Of a stretch of DNA of 19,616 nt, positions 1 through 7,529 are shown piece after piece (positions within the stretch are counted from its first letter, which is position 1; each line of letters starts with the position of its first letter). A model generated the notes under the pieces. That model saw nothing but the letters and a program-made list of their open reading frames with translations, did no database searches and was not told the DNA's origin. The position numbers were made by a program, and so were the translations under genes. Origin of the DNA: CAYMCO01 sp964388955 (lineage in GTDB: Bacteria; Chloroflexota; Anaerolineae; Anaerolineales; E44-bin32); the NCBI GenBank assembly GCA_964388955.1, contig CAYMCO010000052.1, positions 1-19,616 on the forward strand, read 5' to 3'.

Positions 1-2
1 TG

Positions 3-1028
3 CTCGAAAACCTGGCCAGCGGGCTGCGCCACTGCTCCAAGGCACAGCAGTTCGGGTACATGAAGGACAGCTCAATATTCGCCATCAAGATGGCCGAGGC
101 CCTGGGGATGAACCTGAATCCCGAGCTGGATTCCGCCGCTCCGCTGACACTGTACGCCGATGCTGTGGAGGCGGCCTTCCGGTATGTGGAGGCGGGGATC
201 CCCATCCAGCCCACCGTGGGGATGTCCATGGGGGCGGAGGGCCCTGCCACCAACGCCGCCGCTCTCACCCTGGCGGTAGCCATGGTGATGGGATGGACGG
301 TCTTGACCCAATCCATCAAACCCGGCGCGGCCATGTCGATCCAGTTTGGCCTGCGCCCCATGGACATGAAGACCGGTACACCGCGCTTTGGAGCCGTCAG
401 CTATGCGCTGAATTCCGCCGCCATGAACCAGATGCTGCGCCGGTACCGGATCCCCTCCTGCCCGGGAGCCGGGTTCACCAGCACCTCGAAGAAGATCGAC
501 TACCAGGTTGGCTACGAGAAGAGCCTCGGCGCGCTCATCAACGCCCTCTCCGGCGCCCATCTGCAGATCTTCCAGGGCGGATCATCCGGGGAGCTGCTCT
601 ATCACCCCGTGTTGTCGATCCTCGACAACGATGTCGCCGGCTGGATTGGACGGTTCATCCAGGGAGTGTCGGTGACGGATGAGACCATGGCCGTCGACCT
701 GATCAATCAGGTGGGGCCCATCCCCGGCCATTACTTGAGCACCGCCCACACCCGGGAATGGTGGCGGAAGGAGCAGTATCTGCCCCAGGTCGCCGACCTG
801 ACCCCCTACCCCGTGTGGGTCCAGGGCGGCAAAAAGGACGCCCTGCAACTGGCCAAGGAGAAGATGGCGGAGATCCTGGCCAATCACCGACCGGCGCCGC
901 TGGCCCCGGAGCAAGAGCAGGCCCTGATCGACATCCTGGAGGAGGCGCGCAAGTATTACCGCGGCAAGGACATGATCTCCGATGAAGAATGGACCGACTA
1001 TATGCGTGTGCTCCACCCCACAGGCTGA
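3..1028 (+). CDS. MttB-superfamily (trimethylamine methyltransferase-like) protein, 5' truncated by window edge
   Basis: The reading frame is open from the first full codon at position 3 through the TGA at 1026-1028, so about 341 C-terminal residues are visible; family members are usually about 470-500 residues. The sequence resembles COG5598 proteins: a GYMKD segment at the start, a glycine/alanine-rich barrel core, the segment GYEKSLGALINALSGAHL, and a charged C-terminal helix ending near EEARKYYR. Family members move a methyl group from a quaternary or tertiary amine (trimethylamine, glycine betaine, carnitine, proline betaine) to a corrinoid protein. No in-frame TAG occurs in the visible part, so this looks like a non-pyrrolysine member such as the glycine-betaine methyltransferase MtgB group. 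No corrinoid protein or MtbA-like partner is in the window. The substrate cannot be assigned. Confidence 0.8.
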   Translation, partial: LENLASGLRHCSKAQQFGYMKDSSIFAIKMAEALGMNLNPELDSAAPLTLYADAVEAAFRYVEAGIPIQPTVGMSMGAEGPATNAAALTLAVAMVMGWTVLTQSIKPGAAMSIQFGLRPMDMKTGTPRFGAVSYALNSAAMNQMLRRYRIPSCPGAGFTSTSKKIDYQVGYEKSLGALINALSGAHLQIFQGGSSGELLYHPVLSILDNDVAGWIGRFIQGVSVTDETMAVDLINQVGPIPGHYLSTAHTREWWRKEQYLPQVADLTPYPVWVQGGKKDALQLAKEKMAEILANHRPAPLAPEQEQALIDILEEARKYYRGKDMISDEEWTDYMRVLHPTG

Positions 1029-1169
1029 GCCGAGGCGCCCGCTACGGTGATGGTGCCGCGCGGAAGGCTATTGGCTCTCATTCCAATCGGTGCACTCCAT
1101 AGGCACCTCGATTACAATTCTTTCGTCTGGACGAGGCGCGCCATGGATGGGAATGCAAGATGAAGTATT

Positions 1170-1198
1170 TTGATTCCTTGCGCGCTTCGACCTATTAT
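1170..1198 (+). promoter_or_regulatory. Candidate sigma70 promoter for the nucleotidyltransferase-fold gene
   Basis: A -35-like TTGATT (1170-1175) is separated by exactly 17 nt from a -10-like TATTAT (1193-1198). It sits in a locally AT-rich stretch of the 251-nt gap between the methyltransferase stop and the next gene. Transcription would start near 1205, giving a leader of about 75 nt before the ATG at 1280. Confidence 0.5.
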
Positions 1199-1279
1199 AT
1201 TGTGATAAGACCATGGGTCTCTTACCAAGACAGTGAATCTTTGACCGGCTAGAACCACGAAAGGATCGGGGATGAGGCG

Positions 1280-2053
1280 ATGAATCCGGAAGAACTTCTG
1301 GCACTGGCGAAACAGCTCGTTCAGCAGGGTAAGGAGCGCGGCGTCACTTTGCGAATCCTTGGCCACTTGGCCGTTAGGGATCACACGCATCAGTATCGCG
1401 AGCTCATTGAAAAAATGGGACGTATCCCGACGCACGATATCGATTACATGGGGTATTCCAATGAGGAAACCGAGGCCGATCACATGTTCAAGGAGATGGA
1501 TTACAGGCCGGATCGGGCGGTGGCCTTCAGCCAGGAGTACGGCATTCAGCGCTTGATATATCACCATCCGCAGGAAGAGATCATTGCCGAGATTTTCTTG
1601 GACCAGCTACGGATGGCCCACACGCTGGATTTCCGTGGCCGTTTGGAGTTGGACAGCCCCACCATCAGCCTGGTCGATCTGCTCTTGAGCAAGCTGCAGA
1701 TCCAGCAGATCACCGAGAAGGACATCAAGGACATGATTGTCCTGCTTGCCGAACATGACCTCGGATCAGGCGACAGAGAGCGGATCGATACCGATTATCT
1801 CATCGAGCTGACGAGCCAAGACTGGGGCTTCTGGTATACGGCGATCAACAACCTGAAGAAGCTGCGTGAATGGCTCAACGAAATCGAGGTGCTCAACGCC
1901 GAGACGCGTGAGCTCGTCGATGGGAAAGCGAACAGCATCATCGATCGCATGGAAACGTGCCCCAAGTCGCTCAAGTGGCGGCTGCGCGCAAAGGTGGGCA
2001 CGCGCGTGAAGTGGTATGACGATGTCGGAGAAGTTGTCGATATATATCACTAG
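1280..2053 (+). CDS. Nucleotidyltransferase-fold protein (uncharacterised)
   Basis: A 257-residue soluble protein. The features fit the MNT/AbiEii-like nucleotidyltransferase superfamily: an N-terminal helix; the strand and glycine of RILGHLAVR at residues 25-33; an HDID motif at 52-55 whose two aspartates would be metal ligands; a third acidic strand EIFLD at 104-108; and the helix LVDLLLSKLQI at 131-141 followed by EKDIKD. The last motif is typical of stand-alone nucleotidyltransferase-family proteins of unknown substrate. The C-terminal ~90 residues are helical and charged. The ATG at 1280 is preceded by AAGGATCGGGG, and an in-frame TAG at 1250-1252 blocks a longer form. It has its own candidate promoter and a following hairpin, so it may be a separate unit. 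An AbiEii-type toxin role is possible, but no antitoxin gene is adjacent. Confidence 0.7.
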   Translation: MNPEELLALAKQLVQQGKERGVTLRILGHLAVRDHTHQYRELIEKMGRIPTHDIDYMGYSNEETEADHMFKEMDYRPDRAVAFSQEYGIQRLIYHHPQEEIIAEIFLDQLRMAHTLDFRGRLELDSPTISLVDLLLSKLQIQQITEKDIKDMIVLLAEHDLGSGDRERIDTDYLIELTSQDWGFWYTAINNLKKLREWLNEIEVLNAETRELVDGKANSIIDRMETCPKSLKWRLRAKVGTRVKWYDDVGEVVDIYH

Positions 2054-2071
2054 CCAGCGGCTTCGAACCCA

Positions 2072-2103
2072 CGCCCCCACCTTCCATCTCCCCGGTGGGG
2101 GCG
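2072..2103. terminator. Hairpin downstream of the nucleotidyltransferase gene
   Basis: A 10-bp perfect GC-rich stem, CGCCCCCACC (2072-2081) with GGTGGGGGCG (2094-2103), encloses a 12-nt loop just 18 nt after the stop codon. An outer pair GCCAGC (2053-2058) / GCTGGC (2115-2120) could extend it. There is no T-tract, so it may be a weak terminator or an mRNA-stabilising structure. Confidence 0.45.
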
Positions 2104-2256
2104 GGATGGAATGGGCTGGCGAAGGAAGGTCTCGCCCCAACCCTCAACCTGCGGGCGGAGAAACGCCGGTGGCGCCCGATCCTAGATAAACAATCCTTTC
2201 TCCCGGCAGGCCGGCCGCTCAACGAGCAGACAATCTCGAGAATAGGAATAACCGGC

Positions 2257-3234
2257 ATGACATCGAATCCAACGCCAACCTTCGATCCGACCCAGTGGGG
2301 AGGGTTGCTGCATTCAGGGATCCAAGGGACCTTCATGCGCCTCCCTTTCGTTCAAGCGAATGCGGAGAAGCTGCGGAGCGCTGAAGCGACGGTTGCATTT
2401 CTCGGTTTTCCCTGGGACAGCACATGCATCAGCCGCACCGGGACCAACTATGGGCCCAAGAGCCTTCGCGAGGTGAGCTACCAGTTCCAGTTCTTCAACG
2501 CGACGACCGGGGTCGATCTTACCGAAGCATACACGATGGTCGATTGCGGGGATGTGCCGGTCCTGCCAGGCAACTCCGGCATCACCATGGACAGGGCCCA
2601 GGAGATGCTCGATGAGATACTGGGCGCGGGCGCGATTCCGGTGCTGCTGGGCGGGGACCACTCCGTCACTATTGCGGGCGTGAGAAGTTTCAAGTCCAGA
2701 TTCAAGCGGCCGGGCTTGATCAACATCGATACTCACCTGGACACCGCGCCCGAGCTGGGCGGGGAACTCATCAGCCACTGCTGCCCGCTCAGTCGTGCGG
2801 TGGACGCAGGGTTCGACCCGCAGAGCATGGTCATCATCGGGGCCAATGGGTGGCTCAATCCCAGGTCGGAGCTCGACTATGCCCTGGAGAAGGGCATCAC
2901 GATCATCTCCATGGATGATGTGGAGCGCATGGGCGTAGAGGCAGCTGCTCGGAAGGCGGCTGAAATTGCCTCTCACCACTCCGATGGCCTGTACTTGACG
3001 ATCGACATCGACGCGCTGGATGCGGCCTTTGCGCCTGGCTGCGGCGTCCCAACCCCGGGAGGATTGACTTCACGAGAGATGATCAGAATCGTCCAGGAGG
3101 TCTCTCGTTCCGGCCTAGGGGCGATCGACATCGTTGAGGTGTCCCCCGCGTGGGACAAGGACGGGATCACCAGTTCCATTGCCTGCCGGTTGATTCTGGA
3201 GGCCCTCGCCGGCAACCTCAATGCGGTCGCTTAG
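2257..3234 (+). CDS. Ureohydrolase (arginase/agmatinase family)
   Basis: A 325-residue protein if translation starts at ATG 2257. The frame stays open upstream to 2095, but that extension is basic and low-complexity and does not resemble the family. The binuclear manganese ligands are all present: H135 in GGDHS, D158/H160/D162 in IDTHLD, and D250/D252 in TIDIDALD. The guanidinium-facing E294 lies in DIVEVSPAWD. Family enzymes hydrolyse a guanidino compound (agmatine, arginine, guanidinobutyrate, guanidinopropionate, formiminoglutamate) to an amine plus urea or formamide. The usual DAHxD reads DTHLD, and the usual HGTPFRRA loop reads HCCPLSRA (174-181), so classical agmatinase specificity is doubtful. 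With an amidinotransferase and an omega-amino acid pathway nearby, guanidinopropionate or guanidinobutyrate are plausible substrates (inference). Confidence 0.85.
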   Translation: MTSNPTPTFDPTQWGGLLHSGIQGTFMRLPFVQANAEKLRSAEATVAFLGFPWDSTCISRTGTNYGPKSLREVSYQFQFFNATTGVDLTEAYTMVDCGDVPVLPGNSGITMDRAQEMLDEILGAGAIPVLLGGDHSVTIAGVRSFKSRFKRPGLINIDTHLDTAPELGGELISHCCPLSRAVDAGFDPQSMVIIGANGWLNPRSELDYALEKGITIISMDDVERMGVEAAARKAAEIASHHSDGLYLTIDIDALDAAFAPGCGVPTPGGLTSREMIRIVQEVSRSGLGAIDIVEVSPAWDKDGITSSIACRLILEALAGNLNAVA

Positions 3235-3846
3235 GCTGGCTGAGGTGTTGTAGTTGGACGGCTCTCCCCTGAGGGAGGTCCTGGGCCTGTCCTCGTTCCG
3301 GTCGCCGTCCGGGGTGCTCCTGCGCGCGATCATGTCCAGAGTTGGGAGCAAAATCAGGTGGCGAAATCTCTTGCGCGGCGGAGGGCACATGCCCATCGAC
3401 CGGCAATCACCACCGCAGAGATCTCGGGTGTTCTGTACATGCCGTGTGCCAGAGCCAGTTCGGCCACTCTCAATGGTACGCCCGTGGAAATCCAGCGCGA
3501 TCTTTCGCGGCAAGTTGCTTGCAGTCACGAAGGAATGCCCGCATAATGTCCCTAACGATTCTCGGCCGCACACTCAGTAGCCCTGATCGCACCGATCCCC
3601 AGTTCGACGCAATTGGACCCGGTTTGATTAATTCCATGTTCCAAGCTAGGATATTGAGGTAAAGGCATTTCCTACTACAAAAAAAGGAAGGGCAAATATC
3701 TATCGTTGACTAGAGTGTAAAGGCGCCGACAAATCGATTCAGCCGCTGCCATTCGTCGATTTCGAGAATGCGGCGGAATCCCCAAACCGCGGCGGCCAGC
3801 AGCGCATTGCGGGACCTGCCAAGGCAAATGAAAGAGGTGTAATCGC
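3235..3846. other. 612-nt gap, no convincing gene
   Basis: Short open stretches occur on both strands between about 3250 and 3660, including a 62-codon plus-strand frame at 3358-3546. None has a good ribosome-binding site or a recognisable domain. The part after 3600 is AT-rich and probably carries the promoter of the following dehydrogenase. A decayed gene cannot be excluded. Confidence 0.4.
3706..3734 (+). promoter_or_regulatory. Weak candidate promoter upstream of the first SDR gene
   Basis: TTGACT (3706-3711) matches the -35 consensus at 5 of 6 positions. It is followed after 17 nt by ACAAAT (3729-3734), a poor -10. It lies in an AT-rich stretch about 110 nt before the ATG at 3847. Confidence 0.25.
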
Positions 3847-4629
3847 ATGGAAAATGGAAGACTTGAGGGCAAGGTGGTCATCTTGACCGGCGGGACCTCC
3901 GGGATTGGACGTGCCGCCGTTGACTTGTTCTGCCGAGAGGGCGCCAAGGTCGCCATTGGCGCTCGCAGCCAGGATGTAGGCGAGGAGATCGTGCAGTCGG
4001 TGGAAGAAGAGTGCAATGGTGAAGCGATATTCGTGAAGACCGATGTCAGGTTTCCGGAACAGGTTGAGCACCTGGTCGATGAGACGGTGTCGAGGTTCGG
4101 CCGTGTGAACGTGCTCTACGGAAACGCCGGGGTGTTGAAGGCCGGGACAGCCCCCGAGACCTCGGTCGAGACTTGGCGGCAGGTGATCGACGTCAATCTA
4201 GCCGGCAATTTCCTTCTGGCGAAATATGGGATTCCCGCTCTCGCCGAATCCGGTGGAGGCGTGATCATCTTCACCGCCTCCGAGTTGGGTACGGTGGGCG
4301 CGAGCGAGAGCGTCGCCTACTGCGCGGCGAAGGCGGGCCTGATCAACATGGCGCGCGCCATCGCCATCGATTCCGCGCCGCTCGGTATCCGGGTCAACTG
4401 TGTGGCCCCGGGCCCGATCAACACGCATATGCTGCTGGATTGGTTCGCAGCCGCTGACGATCCGCAGGAGATGGCCGACCGGCAGCGTGATCCCGTGTTG
4501 ATGAAGCGTTTCGGGGATCCGGAGGAGATCGCACGAGTCGCCTTGTTCCTGGCTTCCGACGCGTCATCTTACATGACGGGGTCGCTGGTGGTCGCGGACG
4601 GCGGTGCCACCGCCTGGTATGGTCTTTAG
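3847..4629 (+). CDS. SDR-family NAD(P)-dependent oxidoreductase (first copy)
   Basis: A 260-residue classical short-chain dehydrogenase/reductase with a Rossmann fold. Visible elements are the cofactor glycine motif TGGTSGIG at 14-21, the GNAG motif at 92-95, N117, and the catalytic S145, Y158, K162. The family C-terminus ends SYMTGSLVVADGG. Such enzymes interconvert alcohols and ketones. R40 after the second strand, where NAD-specific members carry Asp, hints at NADP(H) preference. The ATG is preceded by AAAGAGGTG (3831-3839) at 7-nt spacing. It is followed by a 118-nt gap and then the metallophosphoesterase, so co-transcription is possible. The substrate is unknown. Confidence 0.88.
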   Translation: MENGRLEGKVVILTGGTSGIGRAAVDLFCREGAKVAIGARSQDVGEEIVQSVEEECNGEAIFVKTDVRFPEQVEHLVDETVSRFGRVNVLYGNAGVLKAGTAPETSVETWRQVIDVNLAGNFLLAKYGIPALAESGGGVIIFTASELGTVGASESVAYCAAKAGLINMARAIAIDSAPLGIRVNCVAPGPINTHMLLDWFAAADDPQEMADRQRDPVLMKRFGDPEEIARVALFLASDASSYMTGSLVVADGGATAWYGL

Positions 4630-4747
4630 CCGCCGGGATCATGTGATTCGTGTCGTTTGTGATAGAAAGTGGGCCGTTGTCAAAGGGACCTTAGCGGAAC
4701 CCGCCGCTCCCGATAAGGCGCCGGCTCCATGAGGAGGCTGGAAGCGC

Positions 4748-5698
4748 ATGCGGATCTACTATTGTTCGGACCTGCACGGCTCAGAAAAGTGCTGGAAGAA
4801 GTTTCTGGTTACTCCGCGCTACTACAAAGCGGATGTCGTCATGATCGGCGGTGACATCACCGGGAAATTCATCGTCCCCATCATCCACCTGCCCAACGGG
4901 CGTGCCGAGGCGGCTTTCATGGGGAACAAACGGAAGTTGAGGAAAGAGAAAGACGTGCGCGCTCTGAAGGAGCAGATCGCCAATACCGGTCAGTATGCGG
5001 TGGACGTCACCCCCGAGGAATATGCGGACTATGAAGAGAATCCGGAGAAGCTCGACGCTCTCTTCTCCGATCTGCTCTGCAAACGCGTGGCGCGCTGGGT
5101 CGAGATGGCGGATGAGAAGTTCAAAGACTTGAATGTCCGTTGCTTCATCTCGGCCGGGAATGACGACATCTTCGACGTAGACAAAATCCTGGCGCAATCG
5201 GAAGTGGTCGAATCTCACGATGGCCGGATCATCGATCTGGACGATGGTTTCGAGATGTTCGGACTGGGATATGGAAACATCACTCCCTGGCTTTGCCCAC
5301 GCGATATCACAGAGGATGAGCTGGCGACCAAGCTGGAAGCCCTTGCCAGCCAGATCAAGAATCCAAAGCGCGCGGTCTTCGATATTCATGTCCCCCCGTA
5401 CGACACGGGCATCGACGAGGCGCCGGAGCTGGACGAAGAGATGCGCATGAAGCTCGATGCCACCGGCACGCCGAAGATGATCCCCGTCGGCAGCACCGCG
5501 GTGCGCGATCTGCTGCTCAAGTATCAGCCCATGTTGGGTCTCCACGGCCACATTCATGAATCCGCAGGCATCAGGAAGCTCGGCGAAACCACGATCGTAA
5601 ATCCGGGTAGCGAATATGCGGAGGGCATCTTGCGAGGTGCGCTAATCGATTTGGATGCCCAGGAGGGATTGGTCAATGTGAATCTCGTGACAGGATAG
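4748..5698 (+). CDS. Calcineurin-like metallophosphoesterase
   Basis: A 316-residue cytoplasmic protein with the full binuclear metallophosphoesterase signature: D8 and H10 in SDLHG, D36 in GGDITG, N138 in SAGNDD, H214 in DIHVPPY, and H268/H270 in GHIHE. Between the second and third motifs (residues ~42-130) there is a long charged helical insertion, much larger than in minimal phosphodiesterases. Family members hydrolyse phosphomono- or diesters, including cyclic nucleotides; nothing visible fixes the substrate. A GAGGAGG (4731-4737) lies 10 nt before the ATG. The permease begins only 44 nt after the stop, so the two are probably co-transcribed. Confidence 0.85.
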   Translation: MRIYYCSDLHGSEKCWKKFLVTPRYYKADVVMIGGDITGKFIVPIIHLPNGRAEAAFMGNKRKLRKEKDVRALKEQIANTGQYAVDVTPEEYADYEENPEKLDALFSDLLCKRVARWVEMADEKFKDLNVRCFISAGNDDIFDVDKILAQSEVVESHDGRIIDLDDGFEMFGLGYGNITPWLCPRDITEDELATKLEALASQIKNPKRAVFDIHVPPYDTGIDEAPELDEEMRMKLDATGTPKMIPVGSTAVRDLLLKYQPMLGLHGHIHESAGIRKLGETTIVNPGSEYAEGILRGALIDLDAQEGLVNVNLVTG

Positions 5699-5742
5699 GA
5701 TCCCTAGCAGGCAACGCCACTCATTCACAGGAGGATTGCACC

Positions 5743-7347
5743 ATGTCAGATGTAAGTACCGAACGGGTCAGCGGGGGCATCTTTGCCCGGACAAGCTCGG
5801 GCCTGGTGAGAACGATCAGCACTTTTGACACATTCTATTATTGCCTGGTCCAGCTCGCCGTTTCCTTCGTCATGTTCAATGTGGCGTTCTGGGTCTTCTA
5901 CCCCGGATCGCAAATGGAAATAGCCACCATCGTGGCACTCGTGGCGGCTATCTTCGAGGGTTTGACCTACGGCCTCTTCTCGGCCATCTATCCACGCTCT
6001 GGGGGCGAGTACGTGCCACTATCTCGCGCCACGCATCCTTTGATCGGATTCATGGCGAGCTTCAGCCAGACGTGGTGGCAGGCCTTCTCCTTCGGCCAGG
6101 TGTCCTCCTTCGCCGCCACCCTGGGGATCGCCCCCCTGTTCACCACCCTGGGGCTCCAGCTCCAGAATCAAAGCCTGGTGAATCTGGGCTTCTGGTTCGA
6201 CAGCCCGATGGGGTGGTTCGTGCTGGGTGCCATCATGGTGGGCATCTTCACGTACCAACTCTACCGGGGGATGGCGACCTACTTTCGTGTCCAGAAATGG
6301 CTGTTCACGGCCGCCATTGTGGGCTATGTCATCTTCCTGGTGGTCATGCTGTTGGGCGCCACCGGCACCTTTGACTTCCAGGCCAACTACAACAAGTACG
6401 TGGGCTCGGGGGCGTACCAGCAACTGATCGACAATGCCACAGCCGATGGCGCGAACCTAGATCCTCAGTTCAGCCTCAGGATGACGCTCTTCTTCACCAT
6501 TTGGCCCGCGTTCTCCTTCCTGTTCGCGGTGCTATCCACCGCCTTCAGCGGAGAGATCAAGAATGTATCTCGAGGTCAGTTGATCGCCATCCCGCTGGCG
6601 CAGGCCTTCGGCGGCTTGCTCGTGTTGTTGACGGGGTGGCTCGGCCGGCTGGCGATCAGCAAGCAGGGCCTGCTGGCCGTCGGTTGGGTCAGCACGATGA
6701 CGCCGGACAAGTTCCCCCTGCCCTACCCGTGGCTCAACGGGCTGGTGTCCATCATGGCGGACAATATCCTGCTGACCATCATCATCAACCTGTCCGTCAC
6801 CGTGCTCACGGTCTACGTCGCCGCATCCACCGCCATATACGCCACACGCGGCTTCCTGGCCTGGGGCATCGACGGCATGGCACCTTCCTGGGCGGGGAAA
6901 GTCTCCGACCGAACCCACTCCCCGGCGAACGCCGTGCTCACCATCGGGGTCGTGGGGATCATCTGGCTGGCGATCTACTCCTTCACGGATTGGTTCCGGG
7001 CCGTGGCGGTGCTTGTTCCCATGGGGTTGGTCTTCCTGGTGACCACGTTCGTCGCCGGGATCTTCCCCTACATCAAGCGTGATGTGTACGAGACCTCTCC
7101 GGCCAGGATCGAGATCGCCGGGATCCCCCTCATGACCATCACGGGGATAATCGGCTCGGTGCTCATGGCGTTCATCGTATACCGCGCCTTCTTGGACGCG
7201 GATTACGGCGCTTTCACGCCCCAATCCCTGGCCTGGTGGATCGTCGTCTTCGTGATCGCCATCATCTGGTACTTTGTGGCGCGCGCTGTGCGCCGAAGAC
7301 AGGGTGTCGACATGGACGCGCGCTTCGAAGAGATCCCGATCGAGTAG
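5743..7347 (+). CDS. APC-superfamily amino acid/amine permease
   Basis: A 534-residue integral membrane protein with about 12 hydrophobic segments. The first is near residues 27-53. The APC-type loop AIYPRSGGEYVPLSR follows the second helix, near residues 81-95. A large extracytoplasmic-looking loop with NKYVGSGAYQQL lies near 215-250. The C-terminus is a short charged cytoplasmic tail. APC carriers import amino acids, polyamines or related compounds by proton or sodium coupling or by exchange. The start is supported by AGGAGG about 7 nt upstream of the ATG. Being the only transporter in the window, it is the natural candidate to import the substrate of the surrounding catabolic genes (inference). 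The gene ends before a strong palindrome. Confidence 0.88.
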   Translation: MSDVSTERVSGGIFARTSSGLVRTISTFDTFYYCLVQLAVSFVMFNVAFWVFYPGSQMEIATIVALVAAIFEGLTYGLFSAIYPRSGGEYVPLSRATHPLIGFMASFSQTWWQAFSFGQVSSFAATLGIAPLFTTLGLQLQNQSLVNLGFWFDSPMGWFVLGAIMVGIFTYQLYRGMATYFRVQKWLFTAAIVGYVIFLVVMLLGATGTFDFQANYNKYVGSGAYQQLIDNATADGANLDPQFSLRMTLFFTIWPAFSFLFAVLSTAFSGEIKNVSRGQLIAIPLAQAFGGLLVLLTGWLGRLAISKQGLLAVGWVSTMTPDKFPLPYPWLNGLVSIMADNILLTIIINLSVTVLTVYVAASTAIYATRGFLAWGIDGMAPSWAGKVSDRTHSPANAVLTIGVVGIIWLAIYSFTDWFRAVAVLVPMGLVFLVTTFVAGIFPYIKRDVYETSPARIEIAGIPLMTITGIIGSVLMAFIVYRAFLDADYGAFTPQSLAWWIVVFVIAIIWYFVARAVRRRQGVDMDARFEEIPIE

Positions 7348-7417
7348 TGGGAGTGCCAGCGGGACACATCCTGCGATGTGCGCTTCAGACTGCCGCTGGG
7401 ATCGACAAGGTGTGGAC

Positions 7418-7455
7418 GAGCACTGCAAGCGGCCCCGGGGCCGCTTGCAGTGCTC
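7418..7455. terminator. Perfect 38-nt palindrome, likely bidirectional terminator
   Basis: GAGCACTGCAAGCGGCCCC (7418-7436) is followed immediately by its exact reverse complement (7437-7455), so either strand can form a 17-19 bp hairpin. It lies between the convergent permease (ending 7347) and amidohydrolase (ending 7530). The plus-strand side continues CTTGTT, a weak T-rich run. A smaller hairpin, CACATC-CTGC-GATGTG, precedes it at 7365-7380. Confidence 0.65.
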
Positions 7456-7529
7456 CTTGTTGGCCTCCGCTGTGCGGAACGATGCCCGGGCGGCGGGCGA
7501 GCGATATGCGCACCGCCTCCCGGGTGGGG

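Noticed and set aside
1280..2053. AbiEii-type toxin of a toxin-antitoxin pair
   Set aside because: The fold is related, but no adjacent antitoxin-like gene exists and the sequence resembles stand-alone nucleotidyltransferase-family proteins more closely.
2095..2256. Extended N-terminus of the ureohydrolase
   Set aside because: The extension overlaps the hairpin behind the previous gene and lacks family similarity; ATG 2257 fits the usual length.
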